Below are positions 15,207-23,045 of a stretch of 42,927 nt of DNA, piece by piece (the first letter of the stretch is position 1; each line of letters opens with the position of its first letter). The DNA comes from Clostridia bacterium (GTDB lineage Bacteria > Bacillota > Clostridia > Oscillospirales > CAG-382). The translations under genes and the position numbers were made by a program. Below the pieces are notes generated by a model that was given only the letters and a program-made list of their open reading frames with translations, searched no databases and was not told the DNA's origin. The stretch covers positions 1 to 42,927 of the forward strand of contig JAFXBC010000054.1 in assembly GCA_017516825.1 (NCBI GenBank), read 5' to 3'.

Positions 15207-15751
15207 GACGCCTCCCCCCTTCCATCATAGGAAGTGACGTACCTCCAGGAGATCACGTCCCCGTCCTTCGGAAGATAGTCTGCTGCAGATACCCCTGCGG
15301 ATGCACCGTTGACAGCGTAGATCCAGCCGGATTGGTCTCCGTGATCAAATTCGTAAAGCCCGCCGATGCCCTCCACGTAGCCCCCGGAGGTCTCGATGCG
15401 GAGATTCTTCGCCTCGGTGACCCGCAAGAGCAGCTCCAGCACGGTCTCCCCTTCGCGAAGCGTCACTTGGACGGGAGGCAACAAGAAGCCCTTCCCTGCC
15501 CCGGAAGCGTCGATCTCCAAGGTCACCACAGGGTCTCCTTCCCCTGCGGGGGCAAGGGAACCGCTCCCGTATTCCGAAACGGAATGGAAGGTGGAAACGG
15601 TAAGAAAGCAAGTGGCCAGAGAGGCGCAAAGGACGGTGAGCGCGACGTCTTTCCACCTTCTCTTAATACCGAAAAAAAGGCAAAGGGACAAAGCCACGGC
15701 GAAAACCGCCGCGATCAACAGCCAACGGATCTGCTCTCCCGTAAGTGCCAC
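15203..15751 (-). CDS. DUF4430 membrane-anchored protein in an ECF operon
   Basis: 182 residues. The N-terminus has two membrane helices (residues ~9-28, WLLIAAVFAVALSLCLFFGI, and ~33-51). An exported domain of the DUF4430 (transcobalamin C-terminal-like) type follows: LPPVQVTLREGETVLELLLR, GLYEFDHGDQSGWIYAVNG, DYLPKDGDVISWRY. In other bacteria such domains accompany ECF or cobamide uptake proteins, so an extracytoplasmic ligand-binding role is plausible; cobamide is only a guess. The GTG start at 15751 follows AGGAG and lies downstream of the promoter; longer starts would precede the transcript. Confidence 0.8.
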   Translation of the reverse strand: MALTGEQIRWLLIAAVFAVALSLCLFFGIKRRWKDVALTVLCASLATCFLTVSTFHSVSEYGSGSLAPAGEGDPVVTLEIDASGAGKGFLLPPVQVTLREGETVLELLLRVTEAKNLRIETSGGYVEGIGGLYEFDHGDQSGWIYAVNGASAGVSAADYLPKDGDVISWRYVTSYDGRGEAS

Positions 15752-15779
15752 GCCCTGCTCCTGCCTTTCTTTTTTTGGT

Positions 15780-15808
15780 ATTATACCACCGCCAAAGAAA
15801 AAAAGCAA
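15780..15808 (-). promoter_or_regulatory. Promoter of the DUF4430-ECF-ceramidase operon
   Basis: TTGCTT (15803-15808), 17 bases, TATAAT (15780-15785) on the minus strand. The start lies near 15773, only ~20 bases before the GTG start, so there is no room for a riboswitch. Confidence 0.8.
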
Positions 15809-15819
15809 GGTTTGGGGAG

Positions 15820-15848
15820 TTGCGGGAACTATTTTTTTATGGTATACT
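15820..15848 (+). promoter_or_regulatory. Promoter of the ECF sigma gene
   Basis: TTGCGG (15820-15825), 17 bases, TATACT (15843-15848) on the plus strand, divergent from the ECF operon promoter, with adjoining -35 regions. Confidence 0.7.
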
Positions 15849-15936
15849 GAAAAAAGTTCCAACCCTTTTCTGCCCCCCGTTACTTTATGGGTGAAACGAT
15901 CGTTTGAAATTCATCAAAAAGGAGGTGCCTGCCAAA

Positions 15937-17577
15937 ATGACCCAACAGGAGCTGATAAGCGCCCTGGAATCCGACCTGCTCCCCAAGATCTACGGTTTTT
16001 GCCGCATGAAACTGGGCGGTGAAGCGGAGGCGGAGGATCTGGCCCAAGAGATCTGCGTGGAGCTTTTGAAAGCCATCCGCGGAGGCAAGGAGATCGAAAA
16101 TTTCAGCGCCTTTGCCTGGAGCGTATCCAACCATCTGTTTTACAACCATCTGCGGAAGAAGAAACGGCTTTCCGCGGAGTACGCCTCCCGCACTTATCTT
16201 TCCGAATTGGTTGCCTCCGGGGAAAACACCGAGGAGGACTACCTGCAAAAGGAACAGACCGCGCTGTTACGTCGGGAGCTGGCGTTGATGTCCGGCAACT
16301 ACCGCAAGGCGGTGATCTTGCACTACTTCGACGGACTTTCCTGCGAGGAGATCGGCAATCGTCTGGGAAAATCCGCAGGCACCGTGAAATGGTGGCTTCA
16401 CGACGCACGAGAGGCCATCAAGAAAGGAATGGAACAAATGAGAACTTACGGAGAAAAAAGCTATCATCCCGAGACCCTTTACATGGCCTGTACGGGAATG
16501 CCGGGCAACGATATGGAGCCCATCTCCCTGCGGAAGCGGAAATCCACCCAGAACCTTCTTCTGGCCGCCTACCAAAAGCCCGTTACCGTAACGCAGCTCT
16601 GCGAGGAGCTGGGGATCTCCGCGCCCTATATTGAGGACGAATTGGAGGAGCTGGTGAGGGGCGAGCTCGTAAAGGAGCTTCCCGGCGGGAAGTATCAGAC
16701 GGATTTCGTGATCCTTCCCAACGACAGGCGGATCATCGGAGACAAACTGATGGAAAAGGCCATCCCCGCCTATTACGAAAAGCTGATTTCCCTGCTGGAG
16801 GAACACAAGGATACCCTTTCCGGCGGAGTATACAACACCCCCGGTTTTTCCTGGGAACGGCTGCTTTGGGTGTACATCCCCTGGTTTGCGGAGCTGCATA
16901 TCAACCGCTTCCGCTACGAGGAAGGGAAAAGCGTGAAATACGCGGATATGCCCATTCGCCCCAACGGCGGGAAGTGGGTCGCCTTCGGCTACCACGAGGA
17001 TCACAGCCTGGGCACGCCGGAAAAGAAAATGCCCTATCACCAATTCCAAGGCCCCGTGCATAAGATCGACGGGGTGTTCGCCCAGGGCTTCTATCACCAT
17101 TGGTGCGGCACGGAAAAGGGACTTTGGGGCGGGATCTTCTTTGAGACCCCCGGGGAGGTCATGGCGCTTTGCAACCGCTTGGTGAAGGGGGAGCTGACGA
17201 CAGACGCTCTGTGTGAGGAAGAAAAGGTGCTTTTTGCCAGAGGATTGGAACTGTATCTGTTCTTGAAGATAGAGAACGGGTACTTGCAGAACTACTATTA
17301 CGCCTCCCGGGAGGTCACGGAAAAGCTGGGAGAACTGGCGGAAAGCATTTACCCGGAGGTGCGTCCCCTGCTGGAGGAGGCCTTCTCGGTGATGGAAAAG
17401 GAGCTGGCAGACTATATCCCCGCCCATTTGGATTGGCAGAAGGGGAACTTCATCGCCATGCACTTCGGGTACTTCACCACGGGATGTCTCTATCTGGCAG
17501 AAAAAGCGGGGAAGCTCTCCTCCCCCGCAGAGTATGAAAAGCCCTGGCTGAGCCTTTTCGTCAGCGACGAGGGATAA
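15937..17577 (+). CDS. ECF-type RNA polymerase sigma factor with a very long C-terminal extension
   Basis: 546 residues, against ~160-200 for an ordinary ECF sigma. Residues ~10-80 are sigma region 2 (YGFCRMKLGGEAEAEDLAQE, FSAFAWSVSNHLFYNHLRKK); ~100-165 are region 4 (YRKAVILHYFDGLSCEEIGN, SAGTVKWWLHDAREAIKKG). Around 195-250 is a second, winged-helix-like HTH (VTVTQLCEELGISAPYIEDE, LVRGELV). The last ~300 residues are soluble and rich in aromatic residues (SWERLLWVYIPWFAELHINR, HHWCGTEKGLWGGIFFETPG), probably a sensor; I do not recognise the domain. No anti-sigma gene adjoins it. The start at 15937 follows AAGGAGGTG; the ATG at 15904 lies before that ribosome binding site. Confidence 0.82.
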   Translation: MTQQELISALESDLLPKIYGFCRMKLGGEAEAEDLAQEICVELLKAIRGGKEIENFSAFAWSVSNHLFYNHLRKKKRLSAEYASRTYLSELVASGENTEEDYLQKEQTALLRRELALMSGNYRKAVILHYFDGLSCEEIGNRLGKSAGTVKWWLHDAREAIKKGMEQMRTYGEKSYHPETLYMACTGMPGNDMEPISLRKRKSTQNLLLAAYQKPVTVTQLCEELGISAPYIEDELEELVRGELVKELPGGKYQTDFVILPNDRRIIGDKLMEKAIPAYYEKLISLLEEHKDTLSGGVYNTPGFSWERLLWVYIPWFAELHINRFRYEEGKSVKYADMPIRPNGGKWVAFGYHEDHSLGTPEKKMPYHQFQGPVHKIDGVFAQGFYHHWCGTEKGLWGGIFFETPGEVMALCNRLVKGELTTDALCEEEKVLFARGLELYLFLKIENGYLQNYYYASREVTEKLGELAESIYPEVRPLLEEAFSVMEKELADYIPAHLDWQKGNFIAMHFGYFTTGCLYLAEKAGKLSSPAEYEKPWLSLFVSDEG

Positions 17578-17586
17578 AAACAAGGG

Positions 17587-17617
17587 GGCCGCGTCCCGTG
17601 ACGCGGCCTCCTTTTGT
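17587..17617 (+). terminator. Terminator after the sigma gene
   Basis: Stem GGCCGCGTC..GACGCGGCC within 17587-17608, followed by TCCTTTTG. It lies between convergent genes and may serve both. Confidence 0.75.
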
Positions 17618-17626
17618 CCTATGTGG

Positions 17627-19993
17627 TTATAAAAATGCCTTCTGATCCTCCGGGACGGGCAAGAGCTCGTCCTCCTCGGGCGGGATCACGATGATATTAG
17701 CCGGGCCGGAGCCGATCTGCAATGCATTGCATACCCTGCACCGTCCGTTTACAAATACGTGGACGAGCGGAGCAGTTGCATAATCGCACACGGAGCATTC
17801 CCGCCAGTGGGTGTCCACGTTGTGGTGGTAGCTCAACGTGTGGGCTTCCGACGTGGAATACCCGCAGGTGCAGGCATAAATGTGCCCCGTGGAGACGTAG
17901 GAAGAAAGCACCATGCTATGGGTTGCGGTAACACTGTATCCGCATGCGCTGCAGGTTGCTACATGCCCTATATTGCCGTATGTATAGGTGAATGTGTGGG
18001 GAGTCAACACGACGGTATAATCACACCCAGTACACTCTTGCAAATGACCCGAATATGTGTACACTAAGGTATGATCCTCATATGTTCTATACGCAGTGCA
18101 ACTTGTACATCCGGCCCAGTGTTGCGTTGAATTGTATCCTGTGCCATAATAAATGTGGAGGAACTTGTATCCGCTATCCGAATCATATTGTTCTTCCAAA
18201 ACGCTTCTTAATTGCGTTTTCTCTTCAACAGGTTCCGTAGAAACATCATAAACACTATAATACCCTGTAACGTTTCCTCTGCCCACAAAGAGCATTACGT
18301 GTGATCCGCCTTTGACAATCACATCGCCATTTTGCAAATCATCTATCGAGGCTACCTCGTGACCAAACGACAAAAAACGAGAAGTGTTTGGCTTAGTACC
18401 GTCGCTCATGCGAACACCAGTTACACGACCAACAAAACCAGAGCAATCCAAGCCAATCGTTCCGGTTTTATGACCGCCGACACACTGAACATTTCCAGGA
18501 AAATGCTGCTCAGCGTCCGCGAGTGCGATAAACTCCTCTCTGCTATTAAACCCGCCCCAGCAGTAAGGTATTCCTCTCATAGATGTTCCAACGGCGGTAT
18601 CCATAATGTAGTCCGGGAGCGTCACGTTGGAAGGAACTTCCCTTGAAACATGCCCTTCAAGTAATTCCCATGGCGTTTGAATAATTCGCGATATCTCTGA
18701 ACTTGCCTCATATCGAGTTGCAGGTACATAGGTAATACTATTGGATGAGGCCGAAGCGGCGCTCACGCTCGCTTCGGTCTCGTCATCGTTCTCTTGTAAA
18801 TCGACATCGGGATTGCTCAGCTTGACACCGGAATACCCGGGTGTTATCTTATAAACTTCTCCGTGGTCTGCATAGTAAAGAAGAAGATAATACGTTCCAT
18901 TCGGGCCTTCCAAAAGGAATGGCTGGAGCACATCCTCGAAGACATATTCTTCCACAAAAACGGAAAACCCTTTATAAGAAAGCACTGTTCCTGCATCATA
19001 AGGGATTTCACAAGCTACCTCGCAATTACGAATACGCGAATACAAAAACTCTGACACCAAACGCCCCTGCTGATCATAGTATGAATACAAAACTTCTCGA
19101 AGCGTTTTACCCTCTTTTTTGATGTTTTGTGCTACCGAAAGGCCAATGCCTGTGCTAATGCAACTGTATACGTAAGGCTTCAAACCGTCGTTCGTATATA
19201 TATCATACGTTTGACCGTTTTTGCTTAAAATCGCAGAGTCTGCCTCTTGGTTGTGTTTTACAAAGCGGATGTTTGGGTTTTCCACCATCTGACTTTCTAA
19301 CGTATACATGTTTCCATCCAACATCAGAACCGGTTCCTCTGCGCCGATGTCAAGCAGTTGTACCGATGCAACACCAGAAAACATATCGCTTTGATATGTT
19401 TGAATCAAAGTGGCTTTTTCGAGGCCATTCTCCACGGAATAACGACGAATCTGACCGTTGAAATCAAGGATAAATAACTCGCCATTGCACGCAAGCATCT
19501 GATTTGGCTCAGCGAACCTGGCTTTTAACATGGTACCATCATTCAAGCAGACGATTCCGCTCTTTGTAGCCACATAAATATCCCCGGTAGCATCTACGCA
19601 ATAATGGATAGGGGTGCCAATTGTGGGATCGGCTGGATTTTCTGCGTAAACGAAACTGTACTCAAATAAGCCGTCTTCGCCTGTGTTAAAGGATAGCACT
19701 TTCTCCAAGATAGTTTGTTTTTCCTTGGGGACGATAGGCTCCAATTCGATGTCCGATTCTTCCATGGAGATGGTTCCTTGGGGTTCGGATCCCGCGGGAG
19801 CGGTTTCGGAGGGGGTGGCAGGCACCTTTGTCTTGGAGCTTTCCGCATTCACCTCGGAAAGGGTAAACCGGGGTGTGGGAGCCTTGCTCTCCGTCTCGGA
19901 AACGGCGGGCGGCTCCATGGTTTCGGCTGCACAGGCGCAGGCCATCAAAAGAACGGAAAGGCAAAGAAGAATTGCCAAAAATCTTTTTTTCAT
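17627..19993 (-). CDS. NlpC/P60-like cysteine peptidase lipoprotein with propeller-like and Cys-repeat regions
   Basis: 788 residues. A lipoprotein signal ends at LLMAC (Cys19). Residues ~25-95 are a Ser/Thr/Glu linker. Residues ~125-400 look like a beta-propeller (GDIYVATKSGIVCLNDGTML, GELFILDFNGQIRRYSVENG). Residues ~455-620 form an NlpC/P60-like domain: PYCWGG, catalytic C517 in GLDCSGFVG, and H565 in GGSHVMLFVG. The tail (~625-770) has repeated CxxC units about 25-30 residues apart (GCTSCT, ECTGCDY, TCSACGY, ECSVCDY, RCRVCN), probably metal-binding. Likely a cell-surface peptidoglycan or peptide hydrolase. The middle is AT-rich. The start at 19993 follows TCAGGAGG. Confidence 0.8.
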   Translation of the reverse strand: MKKRFLAILLCLSVLLMACACAAETMEPPAVSETESKAPTPRFTLSEVNAESSKTKVPATPSETAPAGSEPQGTISMEESDIELEPIVPKEKQTILEKVLSFNTGEDGLFEYSFVYAENPADPTIGTPIHYCVDATGDIYVATKSGIVCLNDGTMLKARFAEPNQMLACNGELFILDFNGQIRRYSVENGLEKATLIQTYQSDMFSGVASVQLLDIGAEEPVLMLDGNMYTLESQMVENPNIRFVKHNQEADSAILSKNGQTYDIYTNDGLKPYVYSCISTGIGLSVAQNIKKEGKTLREVLYSYYDQQGRLVSEFLYSRIRNCEVACEIPYDAGTVLSYKGFSVFVEEYVFEDVLQPFLLEGPNGTYYLLLYYADHGEVYKITPGYSGVKLSNPDVDLQENDDETEASVSAASASSNSITYVPATRYEASSEISRIIQTPWELLEGHVSREVPSNVTLPDYIMDTAVGTSMRGIPYCWGGFNSREEFIALADAEQHFPGNVQCVGGHKTGTIGLDCSGFVGRVTGVRMSDGTKPNTSRFLSFGHEVASIDDLQNGDVIVKGGSHVMLFVGRGNVTGYYSVYDVSTEPVEEKTQLRSVLEEQYDSDSGYKFLHIYYGTGYNSTQHWAGCTSCTAYRTYEDHTLVYTYSGHLQECTGCDYTVVLTPHTFTYTYGNIGHVATCSACGYSVTATHSMVLSSYVSTGHIYACTCGYSTSEAHTLSYHHNVDTHWRECSVCDYATAPLVHVFVNGRCRVCNALQIGSGPANIIVIPPEEDELLPVPEDQKAFL

Positions 19994-19997
19994 GGTC

Positions 19998-20105
19998 TTA
20001 CCTCCTGAAAAAAGTCGATGGTTGGTGTCCTCCGGGCACATGCCCGCTGGGCATATACCCACAAGACGTGGCTTGTTCTTTCGCTTCCGTATCGGTACTG
20101 CCCAT
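19998..20105 (-). CDS. Small upstream ORF (35 aa) coupled to the NlpC lipoprotein
   Basis: An ATG at 20105 preceded by AAAGGAAGTGAGTCC opens a 36-codon frame ending in TAA at 19998. Its last sense codons, AGG AGG, form the ribosome binding site of the downstream lipoprotein gene. The product starts MGSTDTEAKEQATSCGY and continues with a Pro/Gly/His-rich stretch (MPSGHVPGGHQPS). It has no signal peptide. It lies between the promoter and the lipoprotein gene on the same transcript, so translation of the two is probably linked. It could be a leader peptide, a secreted or modified peptide precursor, or a spurious frame. Confidence 0.5.
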   Translation of the reverse strand: MGSTDTEAKEQATSCGYMPSGHVPGGHQPSTFFRR

Positions 20106-20150
20106 TGGACTCACTTCCTTTCCGTGCTTGTGGTTTTTCTTTACAATTTA

Positions 20151-20180
20151 AGTATAGCAAAAAACTTCCAGTTTTGTCAA
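20151..20180 (-). promoter_or_regulatory. Promoter of the uORF-lipoprotein operon
   Basis: TTGACA (20175-20180), 18-base spacer, TATACT (20151-20156) on the minus strand. The leader to the small ORF is ~38 nt; no riboswitch motif was seen. 20181-20314 holds nothing further I can assign. Confidence 0.75.
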
Positions 20181-20314
20181 TTGTAAATTATGTAAACATT
20201 TGATTGCAAGAATTATGCATACTGTACAACCCGAAAAAGCCCTATTTAACATATATGTCGAAAACTTGCGGTTCGTCTATCCGGAGACGCAAAAGTTCAC
20301 ATTTTGTTAATAAA

Positions 20315-20340
20315 GAGGCTGTGTCTTTCCGCACAGCCTC
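20315..20340 (-). terminator. Terminator after the SGNH hydrolase
   Basis: 9-bp stem GAGGCTGTG/CACAGCCTC (20332-20340 with 20315-20323) followed by TTTATT on the minus strand, five bases after the stop codon. Confidence 0.75.
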
Positions 20341-20344
20341 GTTT

Positions 20345-21412
20345 TCATATTCGGTTTCTCCCGCAGGTCTCGTGGGCGATCTCTTGGAGTTTTTCGGCAG
20401 TCTCCTTGCCGAAATATGCGTCGTAGGAATTCCCTCGGGTGTCGATACCTAAGATGGTCTCCACCAAACAGCAGGCCGCCAGGTAACTGCCCATTCCCGA
20501 ATGGTGGGAACGGTCGTCTGCATAAAGCTCCAGTTCGGGGTATTTCTCACGGCACAGCACGAAGGCCTCCGCCGCGGCGGATACGGGCACACGGAAGGTC
20601 TTCCCCGCACCTCGGTAGGTTTCCGAAAGGGAGGCGGTCAGCTCCTGCATGAGCCCCTCCCCCGCCTTGGGGGCACAGCGCATATACAGGAAAGGCTTTG
20701 CCCCATTCTCCTCCACCATGGGAAGGAGAGTACGGAGAGAGCTTTCCATATTGTCAAGAGTGGCGGCGCCTGCATCCTGAAGCACGGCGAAATCGTAGTG
20801 CTTTTCTTCCAAACGGGCGCAAAGCTCCTTGTGGTAGGGGTGGTTGGGATCCGCAAATTGGCGGAGATACGCCGCCCCGCGGGTGCAATAGGTCACCTCC
20901 ACAGCCCTGCCTGCCGCCTTGCAAAGCTCACGAAACTTCAAAGGCACGCCGTGGAAATAGGTACAGCTATTGCCGATAAACAGGAATTGCAAGGCGTGGG
21001 GATCGAGGGGAAGCTCTTCCTCGTAGCGAAGCACCAGGGTATCCCCTTCCACTCTGCCCTCCACCTTGGGATGCACCACCATGGTGGCGTTGTACAGCAT
21101 GGCGTTTTCCATGGCGAAATCGAAGCAGGCACGAATCTCCTCGTTCCCGGCTCCGGAAAAAGCGATGGCAAAGCCGTGGGGAGGGATGGTGACAGACAAC
21201 TGGGGACTCCCCAGCTTCTCATCGGTATTGGCCCAAAGCTCGCCGCCTGCTTCCCGCAGGAGGTCGTCTTCTCCGAAGATCATCAGCTTGGCATTGTTGA
21301 ACAAATACGTTTCCGTCATCAGGACCCTGGGCGTTTCACGGCCTGCATACAGGGTGATCCCTTCCGAAACGGGGGACTCCTTTTGACGGATGGGAAGGTG
21401 CAGCTCCTTCAT
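20345..21412 (-). CDS. SGNH/GDSL-type hydrolase
   Basis: 355 residues. Residues 1-140 form an N-terminal beta-rich domain. The SGNH hydrolase domain starts near 141: block I FLFIGNSCTYFH with nucleophile S149, and block V ADDRSHHSG (D300, H303 or H304). Related DUF4886-type enzymes are esterases acting on polysaccharides or lipids. No signal peptide, so probably cytoplasmic. The ATG at 21412 overlaps the stop of DUF3737 as ATGA, indicating translational coupling in a three-gene operon with PAP2 and DUF3737. Confidence 0.8.
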   Translation of the reverse strand: MKELHLPIRQKESPVSEGITLYAGRETPRVLMTETYLFNNAKLMIFGEDDLLREAGGELWANTDEKLGSPQLSVTIPPHGFAIAFSGAGNEEIRACFDFAMENAMLYNATMVVHPKVEGRVEGDTLVLRYEEELPLDPHALQFLFIGNSCTYFHGVPLKFRELCKAAGRAVEVTYCTRGAAYLRQFADPNHPYHKELCARLEEKHYDFAVLQDAGAATLDNMESSLRTLLPMVEENGAKPFLYMRCAPKAGEGLMQELTASLSETYRGAGKTFRVPVSAAAEAFVLCREKYPELELYADDRSHHSGMGSYLAACCLVETILGIDTRGNSYDAYFGKETAEKLQEIAHETCGRNRI

Positions 21413-22254
21413 CCCTTGACCTCGATGATACAATCACTGCCCGGTCTTTGGTGAGCATCCAGAATGATCTCCCCGATGGAATCGGCGGTGATACGGCCGT
21501 GGGTGGGGTTCTTTACGCTGTCAATGTGTCCTTTTACGGTGGCGTTCACGGTGCAGTTTTCAAAGGCCAAGTCACAGCCCTCCATGGTGCAATCCTCCAG
21601 CACCAGATCCTCGCAATAGCAAAGGGGCTGGGTGCCCATGATCTTACAACGCACCAATCGGAGGTTCTTGGCGTACCAGCCCAGGTATTCTCCCTTGAGA
21701 ACGCTGTCGTAAACGGTGACGTTTTCGCTGTGCCAGAAGGCGTCCTTGGTGTTCAGCACGCTGTCCCGAATGACGGCGTTTTTCACGTACTGGAAGGAAT
21801 ACTTCCCGGTGAAGGTGCTTTCCTTCATGGTCACGTGTTCGGCGCCGAACAGGAAGTAGGCGGACTGCATGGTGAATCTTTCCATGGAGATCCGGCGGCA
21901 GTTCCAGCCGAACTCCTCGGAAATACCCTCACAATCGGTGATCTCCACGTCCTGACATTCACGGAAGGCCTTGATGCCTCCCAGGGTGGTGTGGGCCACC
22001 TTCACGTCCTCGTCGTACCAGAAGGCGGCGCGGCAGGTGCCCGTGAGAGTGCAGTTTTCCACCGTCAAATGGGTATCGTGCCAGAAGGGATACCGCAACG
22101 CAAAATGGCAGTTTGCCACCTCCACGTTTTGGCTTTCCTTCAAGGCGGATTCCCCGTCGGCAGGGCCTTCAAAGCGGCAGTTTTCCACTCTCACCCCGCG
22201 GGAGCCGTAGAGGGCGCGTTCTTCGTCGAAGGTTTTATCACAGATGTATTGCAT
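21409..22254 (-). CDS. DUF3737 right-handed beta-helix protein
   Basis: 281 residues made of repeated short beta-helix coils, each with a strand such as VRVENCRFEG, LTVENCTLTGTC, VEITDCEGISEE, VTVYDSVLKGEYL and LVLEDCTMEGCDL, with regularly spaced aromatic/Cys positions. This matches the DUF3737 family. The biochemical function is unknown. The start at 22254 follows GGAGAAG and overlaps the end of the PAP2 gene; its own stop overlaps the next start. Confidence 0.87.
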   Translation of the reverse strand: MQYICDKTFDEERALYGSRGVRVENCRFEGPADGESALKESQNVEVANCHFALRYPFWHDTHLTVENCTLTGTCRAAFWYDEDVKVAHTTLGGIKAFRECQDVEITDCEGISEEFGWNCRRISMERFTMQSAYFLFGAEHVTMKESTFTGKYSFQYVKNAVIRDSVLNTKDAFWHSENVTVYDSVLKGEYLGWYAKNLRLVRCKIMGTQPLCYCEDLVLEDCTMEGCDLAFENCTVNATVKGHIDSVKNPTHGRITADSIGEIILDAHQRPGSDCIIEVKG

Positions 22255-22798
22255 ATTTCTTCTCCAGCGATTCAAAGAATTTTCTCATAAGCAAGGTCAC
22301 GACTACACCCAACAGCACCCCCAGGACCGCGCCACCCACAACGTCCGTGGGAAAATGCACGTAGAGGTACAAGCGAGTGAAGCCCATCAGCACCGCCACG
22401 GGGAAAGCGATATACCCCCATTTACGGTTGTACAGAGCCAGGATCGTAGCGGCGATGAAGCACACCATGGTATGCCCCGAGGGGAAGGAATAATCGGAGG
22501 GCAGATCCACCAAAAGCTCCACGTCCTCCACCAGCCAGCAGGGGCGGTCTCGGGCGATGAGGTTCTTCAACAGCAGGTTGCACACCAAAAGCTGACCGAT
22601 CAGCCCTACGGCAAGGGTGATCCCCGCCTTGCGGTGCTTGCGGAAGGCCATGAGCAACACGCTGATCGCGATCCAGATCCAGCCCGCGTTCCCGAAAAAG
22701 GTGAAGATGGGAACGATCACGTCCAAAAAGCCGCAACGGAAAAGATCTTGGATTCCATCTAAGATCCCAATTTCCCATTGGTTCAGCCAATCAAGCAC
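22238..22798 (-). CDS. PAP2-family phosphatase
   Basis: 186 residues with about six membrane helices. The PAP2 signature is complete: C1 KNLIARDRP, C2 PSGH in SFPSGHTMV, C3 TRLYLYVHFPTDV (Arg, His, Asp). Such enzymes dephosphorylate undecaprenyl pyrophosphate or phosphatidate at the membrane surface. The GTG start at 22798 is chosen because GAAGGAGAGGG sits just before it; an ATG six codons upstream lies ~10 bases from the predicted transcription start and has no ribosome binding site. First gene of the PAP2-DUF3737-SGNH operon. Confidence 0.88.
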   Translation of the reverse strand: MLDWLNQWEIGILDGIQDLFRCGFLDVIVPIFTFFGNAGWIWIAISVLLMAFRKHRKAGITLAVGLIGQLLVCNLLLKNLIARDRPCWLVEDVELLVDLPSDYSFPSGHTMVCFIAATILALYNRKWGYIAFPVAVLMGFTRLYLYVHFPTDVVGGAVLGVLLGVVVTLLMRKFFESLEKKYAIHL

Positions 22799-22832
22799 AC
22801 TTCCCTCTCCTTCCATGCAAGGCTTAAAAAGA

Positions 22833-22861
22833 ATTGTACCACAAAGCATGAAAAAATGCAA
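22833..22861 (-). promoter_or_regulatory. Promoter of the PAP2-DUF3737-SGNH operon
   Basis: TTGCAT (22856-22861), 17 bases, TACAAT (22833-22838) on the minus strand. Confidence 0.7.
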
Positions 22862-22978
22862 TGCCCTAAAGGGGGAAAATCCCGTAGTCGCCGAAAAAAG
22901 CCTTGTTTTCCGTCGTTTTGTATAAAAACACCCCCTCGGTTTTTTACCTGCGGGAAAGCGGCTTCCGCCAAAAAACCG

Positions 22979-23007
22979 TTGCATTTTTGTAAGATGCGTG
23001 GTAAAAT
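22979..23007 (+). promoter_or_regulatory. Promoter of the branching enzyme gene
   Basis: TTGCAT (22979-22984), 17 bases, TAAAAT (23002-23007), with the start near 23014 and a ribosome binding site ACGGAGG before the ATG at 23046. Confidence 0.7.
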
Positions 23008-23045
23008 AAAAGAAAGGCAGAGGAACGAAAACGGAGGTCTTTTGT

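Noticed and set aside
15780..15848. Cobalamin riboswitch in front of the DUF4430-ECF operon
   Set aside because: Only ~20 bases separate transcription start and start codon, so no aptamer can fit.
15751..15862. Longer N-terminus for the DUF4430 gene (start at 15862)
   Set aside because: It would span the operon's own TTGCTT-17-TATAAT promoter and has no ribosome binding site; the GTG at 15751 has one.
20000..20150. Possible c-di-GMP riboswitch before the NlpC lipoprotein
   Set aside because: The required GEMM core blocks are absent; the leader is better explained by the small ORF.
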